Assembly: GCF_001528665.1 (NCBI RefSeq)
Contig: NZ_BBYJ01000004.1
Coordinates: 246,472-310,471, forward strand
DNA length: 64,000 nt
Direction: 5' to 3'
Source: Microtetraspora malaysiensis
GTDB lineage: Bacteria > Actinomycetota > Actinomycetes > Streptosporangiales > Streptosporangiaceae
The translations under genes were made by a program, and so were the position numbers. The notes beneath the pieces are model-generated. The model saw nothing but the letters and a program-made list of their open reading frames with translations, made no database searches and was not told the DNA's origin. Positions 1 through 9,091 of the stretch are shown in pieces (the stretch's first letter is position 1; each line of letters starts with the position of its first letter).

Positions 1-1
1 G

Positions 2-424
2 TTCCGCTACTCGGGGCCGGTGGACGTCCCGCTCGCGCCGGAGACGCTGGAACGGATGGTCAAGACGGTGCTCGACGAGCGGGTCGGCATGCTCGTCGTC
101 ACGTTCCCGGACGGCCGCACCGCGACCGTGGAGCGCACCGAGGCCGTGGGACGGGCCCTCCGGCTGGCCCGCCCGGGCGAGCCGCGTGCGGACGTCATCC
201 GGCAGACCCACGGCGTACGGCACAGCCCGGCGGACGCGTTCTGGCCCTCGGCGGCGGAACCGCCGGCCGCCCCCGTCCGGGCCGCGGCTCCGCAGAAGGA
301 CATGAGGTCGGCGATGGCGGGCCTCACCGACGCGCGCGGGCCCGCCGCGCGCCCGCGCGCGAAGCGCTCGTGGGTCCGGCGGCTGCGCACCGCCATCCGG
401 ACCCACTACCGGATTCGTCCGTAG
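2..424 (+). CDS. C-terminal part of an unrecognised protein (5' truncated)
   Basis: The reading frame is open from the first bases of the window, so the true start lies upstream; a GTG at 20 is available but has no ribosome binding site. About 140 residues are visible. The first part is a compact region ending near residue 50, followed by an Ala/Pro-rich low-complexity linker and a strongly basic tail ending YRIRP. Basic tails of this kind also end the glycosyltransferases downstream (for example VIYR at 4816), which makes a link with the glycan island possible but not proven. No family was recognised. Confidence 0.6.
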   Translation, partial: FRYSGPVDVPLAPETLERMVKTVLDERVGMLVVTFPDGRTATVERTEAVGRALRLARPGEPRADVIRQTHGVRHSPADAFWPSAAEPPAAPVRAAAPQKDMRSAMAGLTDARGPAARPRAKRSWVRRLRTAIRTHYRIRP

Positions 425-640
425 CCCTCCCGCCTGCGTCCATGCGTAGCGGAGCCGCCGGGTGGTGCTCTCTGCGTCGGCGATATCGACGGCGCCTCAC
501 TGCGCGAACTGACCCGAGGGGCGAACGTGAGAACAATCCGGGAGAACCCCGCATCTAACGGTTCGCGATCGGAACGTTTGCCGGACGCGACGGCGCCGGC
601 GGCCGAACCGCGTGCGTATCAGATCGACAAGGGGGATCAC

Positions 641-1054
641 ATGGAGCTTCTCGGGCATCCGGGCAGGAAGATCGCACTGATCGGCGCCGGAGTCGGGGTG
701 CTGGCGATGGGGGCGCTCGCGCTGGGCGGGATCGCCTCGGCAGACCAGAGCGGCGGGTCGAGCGGGCTCCGCGGGTCGGAGGTGACCGTGGTGAAGGAGA
801 CGCGGAAGGTCCCGGGCCGCGGAATCCTTGACACCAACGTGGTGTGCGGGAAGGGCAGACGCGCGGTGGGCGGCGGTCACGCCTTCCACGGCGCGCACGA
901 CCCGCGCAAGCCGGTGGCCTTCCCGGTCAGCGCGCCCGGCAGCACGCGCGACGATCCCGGCGGCGTCCAGAACGCGTGGGACTTCGTCGCCGTGAACCCG
1001 ATGAAGAAGGAGATCAGTGTCGAGTTCTACGCGATCTGCGTCCCCCTCGGCTGA
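641..1054 (+). CDS. Small secreted protein with one cysteine pair
   Basis: The protein has 137 residues. The ATG at 641 was chosen over an in-frame upstream GTG at 527 because a strong Shine-Dalgarno (AAGGGGGA) lies just before it and a signal peptide then begins at once: basic start, hydrophobic run IALIGAGVGVLAMGALALGG, cleavage near ASA-DQ. The mature part of about 105 residues is predicted to be exported. It holds two cysteines, one near NVVCGKG and one near the end (FYAICVPLG), which could form a disulfide. It is followed by the kinase gene on the same strand after about 80 bases. No family was recognised; the function is unknown. Confidence 0.75.
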   Translation: MELLGHPGRKIALIGAGVGVLAMGALALGGIASADQSGGSSGLRGSEVTVVKETRKVPGRGILDTNVVCGKGRRAVGGGHAFHGAHDPRKPVAFPVSAPGSTRDDPGGVQNAWDFVAVNPMKKEISVEFYAICVPLG

Positions 1055-1134
1055 TCCATCCCCCGCCCGGGCCGTACGGCCCGGGCGGGGTTCGCCGTGA
1101 CAACCCCGGTCCGAAGGCGGGGAACTTTGCGGGA

Positions 1135-4100
1135 ATGATCCGCATCCAACCCGCTGTGAAATCCTTGCTGCCCGGCGATCCCCACCACGTCGGCGACTAC
1201 TGGCTGGCGGGGCGGCTGGGAGAGGGCGGTCAGGGCGTCGTCTACGACGCCTACGACGGCGAGGGGCGCCGGGTCGCGATCAAGGTGCTGCATGCGTCCG
1301 GCGACGAGCGGACGCGTGAGCAGCTCGCCAGGGAGGCCGCCGCCGCGCGGCGCGTCGCCTCCTTCTGCACGGCGCGCGTCCTCCACACCGATCTCGAGGC
1401 GCGCAAGCCTTACATCGTCAGCGAATATGTCGAGGGACGGAGCCTGCGTGCGGCAGGGCGCCGGTTCACCGGTGACGACCTGCACCGGCTCGGCACGGCC
1501 ATCGTCACCGCGCTGACCGCGATCCACGAGGCCGGAGTCCTGCACCGCGATCTCAAGCCCGACAACGTGCTGCTCTCCCCTGACGGGCCGCGCGTGATCG
1601 ACTTCGGCGTGGCGCGTACGGCCGACATGTCGCTCACCGCGACGGGCCAGGTGGCCGGCACGCCGACGTACATGGCGCCGGAGGTCTTCACGGGCCAACG
1701 CGCCGACGCGAAGGCCGACGTGTTCGCCTGGGGCGCGATCATGGTGTTCGCGGCCACCGGCGAGGACCCGTTCAGGGCGGACACCCTGGGCGCTGTCATG
1801 CACAAGGTGCTGTCGCTGCACCCGGACCTGAGCGCCATCCCGCCCAGCATGCGCCCGCTGGTGGAGGCCGCGCTGGAGAAGGATCCCGAGGCCCGCCCGA
1901 CCTCTCGTGGCCTGCTTCTCGCGCTGGTCAGCGGCTACGGCGGCGACACCCCCGGGCTCATGGCGGAGGGCACCCGTACGGCCAGGGGCGTGCATGTGCC
2001 CGACACCGCAGATCCAGCACTGGGCACGATCGCCGAGGACGCCTACGGCGCGCTCGCCCCTGAGCAGCGGGAACTGGCGCCCGAGGTGTTCCTGCGGCTG
2101 GTCTCGATCGGCGAGGACGGGCGTGAGTCAGGCCGCCTGGCGCCCAGGGAGGAGCTGATCGAGGGGCGGCCCGAGCGCGAGGCCACGGCCGTCGAGCACA
2201 TCCTGCGGGTGTTCTCCTACCTGGTCAGCGAGAAGGACGGCGCCGTGGGGCTCACCCGCCCGGCGCTGCTGCGGGCCTGGCCCCGGCTGCGGATGTGGGT
2301 CGAGGCCGACCGTGACGGGCTGGCCCTGCTCGGCCAGATCGCCACCGCGGCACGGTATTGGACGGAGAACGGCCGCAGGGACGGCGACCTGCTGCAGGGC
2401 AGCCGCCTGGAGGGCGCACTGAGCTGGGCCGCCACCCGGCGCAAGCACCTGTCGCTGACCCAGCGGGAGCGCGACTTCCTCACCGCGGGCACCTCACTGG
2501 CCAGGAAACGGGCCCGCCGGCGCCGGCTCACCACGATCGCACTGGCGGGGCTGCTCGTGGCGGCCCTCGCCGCGGGCGGCGTGGCAGTACGGCAGAGCGG
2601 GCTCGCCGACGACCGGCGCGACATCGCCATCGGCAGGCAGGTGGCCGCGGAGGCCGACCGGCTGCGCACCACGGACGCGGTCAAGGCGATGCTGTTGAGT
2701 GTGGCCGGCTGGCGTCTCGCGCCCGGTGCCGACACCAGGGCGAGCTTGATGGCCTCGCTCTACCGTCCGGAGAGAGCCGTTTTCCGGCAGCCGCCGGCCA
2801 AGGGCATCGGAGTGCGGACCGTGAGCCAGGACGGGCGCACGCTGGTGAGCGCCAGTGAGGAGGGCACGGCGGTCTACGACGTGCCCACCGGCAGGCGCCG
2901 GGCGTTCTGGAAATGGCCGGGCGCGAGGATCGTGCCCCTCGCCGCCGAGCTGAGCCCGAGCGGGAAGCTGCTCGTGGTGGTCACGGAGCGCTCGGTCATC
3001 GCGTGGGACACCATGACAGGCGCGAAGCTCGCGGAGCACCCCGTCAAGGACGGGGCGAGCGCGGTGCCGGCCTTCGGCGGCAACGAGTCGATCGTGGCGA
3101 TCAAGCTGGAGAGCGAGGACGCGGTCCTCTGGAACGTCCGCACCGGCAGGATCGTGCAGACCCCGCTGGGGCAGATGGACAGCGTGGTCGTCGCCCCGGA
3201 CGGCCGGATGGTGGCGGGTGTGGGCCTCCGCGGGTTGGAGGTGCGCCGGCTGCCCGGGCTGGGGAAGGACACCCGCTTCCCCGAGGACTGCGGCACGCTC
3301 GTCACGTTCAGCCGGGACGGCAGATACCTGCTGTGCGCCGGCGCCGAGCTCACCAGATTCGATGTGGCGACGGGCGAGGCGGTGCCGGTGGCGGACGACA
3401 CCGCGTGGTGGGCCTGGGCGGAGGACGGATCGGCTGTCGAAGTCGACCGGGCCGTGCACAAGGGCGTGCGGTTCAGCGCCGACGGCACGCTGGTCGTGGG
3501 CTTCGCCGACGCGTCGATCAGACTGTGGAGCGTGACGACGGGCGCGCGGCTCTTCAGCTATCACACGGAAGGCGTGCCGTCCGACGTCTGGATCGACCCC
3601 GACGGACGGACCATCCGCTACCTGCAGGACGACGAGGTCGTCAGCCTCGACGCGCGGTCCCCCGTCTCCACGTCCACGATGCGGAGAAGCGGTGAGGAGC
3701 CGCGGCTCAGCCCCGACGGCCGCTGGGTCGTCACCACCGACGGGAACGGCGAGTCCCCGCTGCGGATCTGGGATGTGCGGGCGCGCCGATACTCGGGCGT
3801 CCTGCCCGGCACCGAGTTCTCCAACGGGGATGTGGTCTTCGACAGGTCAGGGCGCACCGTGGTCACCGGGATCTCGGGGAACGATCTGCTACGTGCCTGG
3901 GACGTCGCCACGCGCAGGTTGCGATGGCGGACGCCCGTTCCGGACGGCGACGTGGTGACGGATGCCACCTTCACCGCGGACGGCAAGAGGCTCCTCGTGG
4001 TGCTCGCGCATCTCCAGCGAGGACGCCGGCCGGTCTATCGCCTCTGGGAGCTCGACGCCGGCAGCGGCCGACCGATCAGGAAGGTGCCACTGAGCATGCC

Positions 4101-4728
4101 GATCGGCTCTGTCGCCTACACCGGCGACGGGAAGTCGGTGGTCTCCGACGTCGGCAGGATCTTCGACGCGGCCACCGGCAGGCCGGTCGACCTGGGCTTC
4201 CCCACGATCGGTTCGGCCGGGCTCGTCGCCACAAGCCCGATCGGCCCCTTGGTGGCCGTCAGCGGCGGCGAGGGGACGTTCGTTCTCTGGGACACCCAGC
4301 AGTACGCCCCGGTCTCGCCGGCACTGCGGGGAATGCTGGGAATCAGCGCGGTCAGCCTCGCCTTCAGCCCGGACGGCAGCCTCGTCGCGGCGTACGGCGA
4401 CGACGAGAATGTCATCGGTACGTCCGGAAGGAGCGGGCTCGTCCAGGTGTGGGACGTCGAGACCAAGCGCCTTGTGGCCGCCGTCCCTCTCTTCGGCGAC
4501 GCCGCCAAGGGCCTCGCCTTCACCGCGGACGGCCGCCGGCTGATCGCGATCGACCGGCGGGGCACATTGTCGGAGATCCCGGTGGCGGAGGACCAGGTCG
4601 CCGAGGTCGTGTGCGAGCGTGCGGGCCGCACGCTCGCTCCCGCCGAATGGCGGCGCTATCTGATCGACGTCCCCTATCTCGACATCTGCCCGCCTGCGGG
4701 GCGCCAGAGCGCCTCCAGCACTCCGTGA
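1135..4728 (+). CDS. Membrane Ser/Thr protein kinase fused to a WD40-like beta-propeller
   Basis: The protein has 1197 residues and starts at the ATG of MIRIQP. Residues about 21-290 are a Hanks-type kinase: glycine loop GEGGQGVVY, Lys50 in VAIK, catalytic HRDLKPDN with Asp139, DFG at 156-158, and APE at 181-183. Residues about 300-460 resemble the winged-helix linker normally found C-terminal to nSTAND1 NTPases (signature LTRPALLRAWPRL, then RERDFLTAG). A single transmembrane helix follows at about 465-487, and the rest, from about 545, is a WD40-like propeller with repeated SPDG/DGR turns. The propeller would lie outside and the kinase inside the cell, so it probably senses an extracellular cue and phosphorylates cytoplasmic targets. 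The kinase sits where an NTPase is usually found in relatives. No partner gene is obvious. Confidence 0.9.
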   Translation: MIRIQPAVKSLLPGDPHHVGDYWLAGRLGEGGQGVVYDAYDGEGRRVAIKVLHASGDERTREQLAREAAAARRVASFCTARVLHTDLEARKPYIVSEYVEGRSLRAAGRRFTGDDLHRLGTAIVTALTAIHEAGVLHRDLKPDNVLLSPDGPRVIDFGVARTADMSLTATGQVAGTPTYMAPEVFTGQRADAKADVFAWGAIMVFAATGEDPFRADTLGAVMHKVLSLHPDLSAIPPSMRPLVEAALEKDPEARPTSRGLLLALVSGYGGDTPGLMAEGTRTARGVHVPDTADPALGTIAEDAYGALAPEQRELAPEVFLRLVSIGEDGRESGRLAPREELIEGRPEREATAVEHILRVFSYLVSEKDGAVGLTRPALLRAWPRLRMWVEADRDGLALLGQIATAARYWTENGRRDGDLLQGSRLEGALSWAATRRKHLSLTQRERDFLTAGTSLARKRARRRRLTTIALAGLLVAALAAGGVAVRQSGLADDRRDIAIGRQVAAEADRLRTTDAVKAMLLSVAGWRLAPGADTRASLMASLYRPERAVFRQPPAKGIGVRTVSQDGRTLVSASEEGTAVYDVPTGRRRAFWKWPGARIVPLAAELSPSGKLLVVVTERSVIAWDTMTGAKLAEHPVKDGASAVPAFGGNESIVAIKLESEDAVLWNVRTGRIVQTPLGQMDSVVVAPDGRMVAGVGLRGLEVRRLPGLGKDTRFPEDCGTLVTFSRDGRYLLCAGAELTRFDVATGEAVPVADDTAWWAWAEDGSAVEVDRAVHKGVRFSADGTLVVGFADASIRLWSVTTGARLFSYHTEGVPSDVWIDPDGRTIRYLQDDEVVSLDARSPVSTSTMRRSGEEPRLSPDGRWVVTTDGNGESPLRIWDVRARRYSGVLPGTEFSNGDVVFDRSGRTVVTGISGNDLLRAWDVATRRLRWRTPVPDGDVVTDATFTADGKRLLVVLAHLQRGRRPVYRLWELDAGSGRPIRKVPLSMPIGSVAYTGDGKSVVSDVGRIFDAATGRPVDLGFPTIGSAGLVATSPIGPLVAVSGGEGTFVLWDTQQYAPVSPALRGMLGISAVSLAFSPDGSLVAAYGDDENVIGTSGRSGLVQVWDVETKRLVAAVPLFGDAAKGLAFTADGRRLIAIDRRGTLSEIPVAEDQVAEVVCERAGRTLAPAEWRRYLIDVPYLDICPPAGRQSASSTP

Positions 4729-4743
4729 GGCGCGAGCGGTGTC

Positions 4744-4765
4744 CGGCCCCCTGGCCTGGGGGCCG
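4744..4765. terminator. Hairpin between convergent genes
   Basis: A perfect 8-bp stem (CGGCCCCC / GGGGGCCG) with a 6-base loop lies between the kinase gene and the convergent glycosyltransferase gene. There is no T tract, which is common in very GC-rich genomes; it could serve both strands. Confidence 0.55.
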
Positions 4766-4815
4766 AGGGCGGATCACCAGAGGACCCAGGGGACTTTCCA
4801 CACCGCCGCCATTGA

Positions 4816-6510
4816 CTAGCGGTAGATCACGCGGCGGACGATGGCCTTGATGCCCCGCTTGCGGCGCAACGCGCCGACCTCCTTGCGCAGGGAGCTCACC
4901 TCGCGGCGCAGTTCCACGGTGGATTTGCGCCACTTGGCGGCTTCGTCGCGCCACTTCCCCACCTGGCCGCGCAGCCGTTCGACCTCCTTGGCGAGCTTGG
5001 CCGCCTCGGCCTGCGCCTCGGCCCTCGCCCGGTAGGCGCTGCGCCGCCCGGTGGGAACCGGCGCCTGGTCCGCCGGGAGGAGGCCGGCGGGGGCCCCGTC
5101 GATCCACACCGCGCCGAACATCTCGGCCACGGCGTCGTCCAGCGCCTCCGTTTCCGCGTCGCTTCTCCCGGCGCCGGCCGCCCGTCCGGCCGCTCCTGCC
5201 GCTCCGGGCTCCTGGACGAAGGTCGCCCGGTTGAACGCCGCCGTACGCTCCAGACGCGCGACCGTCACCCCTCCCCCGGGGCCTTCGCCGTCCTCGGACA
5301 GGAGAAGGCCGACCAGGCCCAGCCCGCGCTCCTCGATCAGGTCGACGAGCGTCGCCAGGGTGTCCTCCCCCAGCGCCCACCCCGCCGGGACGCGTAACCG
5401 GAACGGCGCGGGGGCAGCCGACGGGGTGAACCGTACGCGCGCCTCGTGGGCGTAGATGCCATGGACGAGCGTCAGGTCGAGGGAGGGGTCGGTCAGCGGC
5501 GCCCGCCGTTCCCGGGTCTCCGGCTCGGGCACCCCGGTCACCACCACGCCCACGTCGGGGACCGTGCCGGCGAGGGCGGTGTCCACCGTGGCCCGTACGT
5601 CCTCGTAGGAGGCGCCCGCGCCGTCCACGACGACCTCGACGTACGGCACCAGCCACTGGCGGGCCGGGTGGGAGCGGAGCCAGCGATATTGCGGGACGCG
5701 ATCGGGGATGAACGCGTGGCTGACCCGGGTGACCCGGTCCATGTCGCGCATCCGCATCGTGGGGCCGAGGTGGTAGGCCCGAGAGCGGGGCTCGGGGACG
5801 AAGACCGCGCCCGCTTGGGCCAGGCGGTATCCCATCTCGGTGTCCTGGCCCAGCATGAGGCCGGTGTCCATCGGACCGGTCATCTCGATCAGCCGCCGGC
5901 TGACCGAGGTCGATCCCCCGACGTGCAGGCTGAAGGCCCGGCGCGCGTCGCGCAGGCCGTCCGTACGCCCGACGAGGTCGACGATCCAGGAGTGCGGCTC
6001 AGCGGGTTCGAAGAACGGCGCGAGCTCCGCGGCGTCCGCGATCTGCGCGGGCTGGGGCGGCCGCGCCTCGCTGAACCGCAGATATCCGGTCACGGAGAGG
6101 TAGGGGGCGAGGTGGTGCCAGCGCATCTGCGCCTCGACCGCGTCCCGCTCCAGCACGACGTCGGAGTCCAGCCAGTGGACGACGTCCCCGCCGGACGCGG
6201 CGAGCCCGGCGTTCCTGGCGTCGGCCCGGCCCGGCGTCTCGCATCTGATCAGCCGGGTGCCGACGGGCCGCAACTCCGGGAGGTGCAGCGGCGGGGAGCT
6301 GCCGTTGTCCACGACCACGACCTCGGTGAGCTCCGCCGGATAGGTCTGGACGGCGAGCGCGGCGAGCACGAGGTCGAGCTTGTCCTGCCCGCCGTACGCG
6401 GGGATGACGACACTGACCGACAGCCGGGGCGTCCAGGAGCCGATCTCAGCGGGTGTGAGGAGGGAATAGTCGTTCCCCTTGACCCGGGGGACGCTTACGG
6501 GCGTTTCCAT
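4816..6510 (-). CDS. Type A glycosyltransferase, GT2 family, with C-terminal coiled coil
   Basis: The protein has 564 residues. Its ATG overlaps the stop of the upstream type B gene by one base, so the two are translationally coupled. It opens with a short motif shared with its paralogs (GNDYSLLTP), then a GT-A domain at about 32-230: SVVIPAY, the metal-binding DSD at 115-117, and a GQDTEMGYRLAQAG acceptor motif near 221. A second domain at about 300-440 of unknown fold follows, then a heptad-rich coiled coil (LAKEVERLRGQVGKW region) and a basic tail. It likely transfers an activated sugar to a surface polymer or lipid carrier at the inner membrane face. Paralogs are at 9088 and 12683. Donor and acceptor cannot be told from sequence. 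Confidence 0.88.
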   Translation of the reverse strand: METPVSVPRVKGNDYSLLTPAEIGSWTPRLSVSVVIPAYGGQDKLDLVLAALAVQTYPAELTEVVVVDNGSSPPLHLPELRPVGTRLIRCETPGRADARNAGLAASGGDVVHWLDSDVVLERDAVEAQMRWHHLAPYLSVTGYLRFSEARPPQPAQIADAAELAPFFEPAEPHSWIVDLVGRTDGLRDARRAFSLHVGGSTSVSRRLIEMTGPMDTGLMLGQDTEMGYRLAQAGAVFVPEPRSRAYHLGPTMRMRDMDRVTRVSHAFIPDRVPQYRWLRSHPARQWLVPYVEVVVDGAGASYEDVRATVDTALAGTVPDVGVVVTGVPEPETRERRAPLTDPSLDLTLVHGIYAHEARVRFTPSAAPAPFRLRVPAGWALGEDTLATLVDLIEERGLGLVGLLLSEDGEGPGGGVTVARLERTAAFNRATFVQEPGAAGAAGRAAGAGRSDAETEALDDAVAEMFGAVWIDGAPAGLLPADQAPVPTGRRSAYRARAEAQAEAAKLAKEVERLRGQVGKWRDEAAKWRKSTVELRREVSSLRKEVGALRRKRGIKAIVRRVIYR

Positions 6511-7649
6511 CAATGGGCCGGCTCCAGGATGTGGCTGGGCCGCACGCCCCGCCATTGGTTGGTCGCGACTTTCAGGAAGTGGGCGAGCGGCAGCCGCCAG
6601 GTGTGCCGGTCCGCCGTCGAGCGCCTGAGCATGTAGCCGAGGCCGTGCGTCCGGTAGATGCGGGCTCCCGCCGCGTCGGCCGCGGTGAGCATCCCCTCGT
6701 CCACCGCGCGCGGCACCGAGGGGAAGCCGGTGAACACGGCGCGGTCGAGCATGATGGTGCCGCCCGCGACGTGCCGGTTCCAGACCTCGCTCTTGTAGTC
6801 GGTGCGCCGGATGGTGAGGTTCAGCGGTTCGAGATGGAAGAACTCGGCCGTCGTGCCGACGATGTCCGCGCCCGAGTAGGAGCGGGCGAGCAGGAGGTCG
6901 GCGAGGTGCTCGGGGCCGTACCAGTCGTCGTCGTCCCATTTGGCGAGCAGGTCTCCACTCGCCCGGCGCGCGGCCTCGTTCAACACGTCTCCGAACATCG
7001 TGTCGCCGTCCGCCTCGATCACCTCGACGGGGATGTCCAACCCCTTGGCGGCCCGCCGTACGACGTCGGCGGGGTAGCCGTGGGCGGCGAAGACGACCTC
7101 GACGTCCACGTGCCGCTGCCGGGCGATCTGGGCCAGTGCCCAGCCCGCCATCGACGGCCGCCTGCTGGCCATGATCACGCTGACGTTCGCCCGCGTACGG
7201 CGGGCGGCGAGGGCGTGGCGGCGGAGCCGCACGCTGTGCTCCTCCCGGCGGAGCGCGGCCACGGAGACCCCGGACGTGTCGGTCTCCGGTTCGAGCCAGC
7301 CGGTCGAGGTGAGCAGCTCGGCCAGCGCGGGATCGTCAGTGGCGAGCCACCGCGGGACCGTCTCCGCGTGCAGCGGCACCCCGGCCGCCGCGAGCGTCAG
7401 CACGGCGTCGAGAGATCGGCGGGCGTCGGCGTCGTACGGCGTTTCGCCGTCGGGTGTGGGGGCGGCGTGGGCGGAAACGCTGCCGGGCCAGGCGAGGCGC
7501 ACGCTCTGGTGTGCGCGCAGCGGCGCCACCGCCTCCCCTGGCGATTCTTCGGGGAAGGGCGTTCCGGCGACCATCCACCGGATTCCGTCCCATGTGGCCT
7601 GCGCCGGCTCCGCGTCCGCACTGCTCAGGAACCCCTGAGGGCTCGTCAT
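6510..7649 (-). CDS. Type B glycosyltransferase (GT-A fold) with DDDD motif
   Basis: The protein has 379 residues. The ATG is preceded by an AGGACGG ribosome binding site. The N-terminal 130 residues are a variable region without recognised fold; then comes the shared REEHSVRLRRHAL element and a GT-A domain (VSVIMASRRPSM, then KWDDDDWYGPEHLADLLL with the acidic cluster at 239-242 as the probable metal and nucleotide-sugar site). The end carries the YRTHGLGYMLRR and QWRGVRPS motifs also seen in the type B paralog at 10689, which is longer because its N-terminal part is extended. It is first in a two-gene operon with the type A gene, suggesting the two act on the same glycan. The sugar is unknown. 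Confidence 0.85.
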   Translation of the reverse strand: MTSPQGFLSSADAEPAQATWDGIRWMVAGTPFPEESPGEAVAPLRAHQSVRLAWPGSVSAHAAPTPDGETPYDADARRSLDAVLTLAAAGVPLHAETVPRWLATDDPALAELLTSTGWLEPETDTSGVSVAALRREEHSVRLRRHALAARRTRANVSVIMASRRPSMAGWALAQIARQRHVDVEVVFAAHGYPADVVRRAAKGLDIPVEVIEADGDTMFGDVLNEAARRASGDLLAKWDDDDWYGPEHLADLLLARSYSGADIVGTTAEFFHLEPLNLTIRRTDYKSEVWNRHVAGGTIMLDRAVFTGFPSVPRAVDEGMLTAADAAGARIYRTHGLGYMLRRSTADRHTWRLPLAHFLKVATNQWRGVRPSHILEPAH

Positions 7650-7996
7650 GACCGTCCTATCAGGAAACTTTCAGGAATTATCCATGGTTTACCTACGAAA
7701 CATCGCTAGAACATACATATACGCCGAAGCTCGGAAGATTCCGCAATGTTCGGTGATCATCACAATTCCATTGAAGTCGTGACTACAACAGTCCCGTAGA
7801 CCATTTCGGTACTGTTCCGCGGATCCGCCGCCCGAGCGGATCCGGACGGACGCGCCACGAGGCGGGGAGAGAGCGCGCGACACGCGCGCGGCGGCACCGC
7901 CGCCGAGGTCCTCCTGACGCCGGCGCGGGCGGATCCGGGGAGATGCCCCGCGCTCGCAGGTGAGCCGTCGGGACGTACCACGGAGGTAGACAACGA
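7650..7996. promoter_or_regulatory. AT-rich divergent promoter region of the glycosyltransferase island
   Basis: This gap of about 350 bases separates the two divergently read halves of the island. Its first 160 bases are far more AT-rich than the neighbouring coding DNA, as expected for promoters. Two direct copies of TCAGGAA lie at about 7660 and 7671, close to the minus-strand start. No consensus -35/-10 pair could be assigned with confidence, and no credible small gene was found. Confidence 0.4.
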
Positions 7997-9091
7997 ATGC
8001 CCACCACCCGTCGGCTCATCGTGGCCGCCGCGGCGGTCGGCGCGTTGACGCTGGCGGCGTTGACCGTGCTGATCCTGCTGGAGATCGTCGAAATCCTCGC
8101 CGGGCTGACCCTCGGCCTCCTGATCTGCGCGACCGGCCTGATGTTCCTCGTCGCCCTCTCCGTACGCCGCGTGGACGGGAAGGCGCTGCGCATCGACGAC
8201 CGGGTCAAGCGCCAGGAGGCCGCCCTCGCCAAGGTCGCGAACGCCCTCGGGAGCGTCACCGAGCGGCTGGAGCAGGTCGCGGCGGCGGCCGAGGCGCGCG
8301 GCCCGCGCCGCGAGGAGGACCTGCGCGCGATCCTCACCTCGCTCGGGGAGGACCGCGTCAACGCGACGCTCGCCCGGCAGGAGATCGAGAAGGCCGTGGG
8401 CGACGCCGGCGCGCTCGTCGGCACCCGGCTTGACCACGTCGAGAAGGCCCTGACCAGGGAGTTCCGGCAGGGGTACCGCCAGGTCGAGGCGTACGTCGAT
8501 CTCCGGTCGCTGATCGAGCCGCGGGCGCCGCTGCCCGAGCTGAGAGGGTGGGCCGCCTCGCCCGACCTGCTGCGCCGGCTGGTCGGCCACATCTGCGAGC
8601 ACCGGCCCCGGCTGGTCGTCGAGTGCGGCAGCGGATCGTCGACCGTCTGGCTCGGCTACGCCGTGGAACGTTACGGCGGCGGCCGGGTCGTCTCCCTGGA
8701 GCACGACGAGCGCTATTACGCGCTCTCCCGCGACCTGGTGCGCGCCCACGGGCTGTCCCACATCGTGGAGGTGCGGCACGCCCCGCTGCGCCCCTGGCGG
8801 CACGGCGCCGAGTCCTGGAGCTGGTACGACGAGGACGCCACGCGGGATCTCGACGGGATCGGCCTGCTCCTCGTGGACGGCCCGCCCGGCGCGACCGGAC
8901 CGCAGGCGCGCTATCCGGCCGTCCCGGCCCTGCTGGACCGGTGCGCGAAGGACGTGCGCATCCTCGTCGACGACGCCGCCCGCGCCGACGAGCGGGCGGC
9001 GGTCCGGCGCTGGCTGGACGAGTTCCCCCTGGAAGCCGTGGAGCACGAGGCCGACAAGGGGCTCGTGACACTCACCCGCGCCACGCCATGA
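7997..9091 (+). CDS. Membrane-anchored class I SAM-dependent methyltransferase
   Basis: The protein has 364 residues. Two hydrophobic helices at about 6-28 and 30-52 anchor it, a coiled coil spans about 60-120, and a Rossmann methyltransferase domain (Methyltransf_24 type) starts near 190. Motif I is VVECGSGSST (about 207-216), motif II ends VSLEHDERYY, and LLLVDGPPG near 296 matches the acidic post-motif of this family. The plus-strand glycosyltransferase begins inside its stop codon (ATGA). It probably methylates a surface sugar or lipid-linked glycan made by the neighbouring transferases; the substrate is inferred from context only. Confidence 0.82.
   Translation: MPTTRRLIVAAAAVGALTLAALTVLILLEIVEILAGLTLGLLICATGLMFLVALSVRRVDGKALRIDDRVKRQEAALAKVANALGSVTERLEQVAAAAEARGPRREEDLRAILTSLGEDRVNATLARQEIEKAVGDAGALVGTRLDHVEKALTREFRQGYRQVEAYVDLRSLIEPRAPLPELRGWAASPDLLRRLVGHICEHRPRLVVECGSGSSTVWLGYAVERYGGGRVVSLEHDERYYALSRDLVRAHGLSHIVEVRHAPLRPWRHGAESWSWYDEDATRDLDGIGLLLVDGPPGATGPQARYPAVPALLDRCAKDVRILVDDAARADERAAVRRWLDEFPLEAVEHEADKGLVTLTRATP

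Noticed and set aside
7689..7883. Minus-strand 64-codon frame in the divergent promoter region
   Set aside because: It overlaps the AT-rich promoter, has mixed composition and no ribosome binding site.
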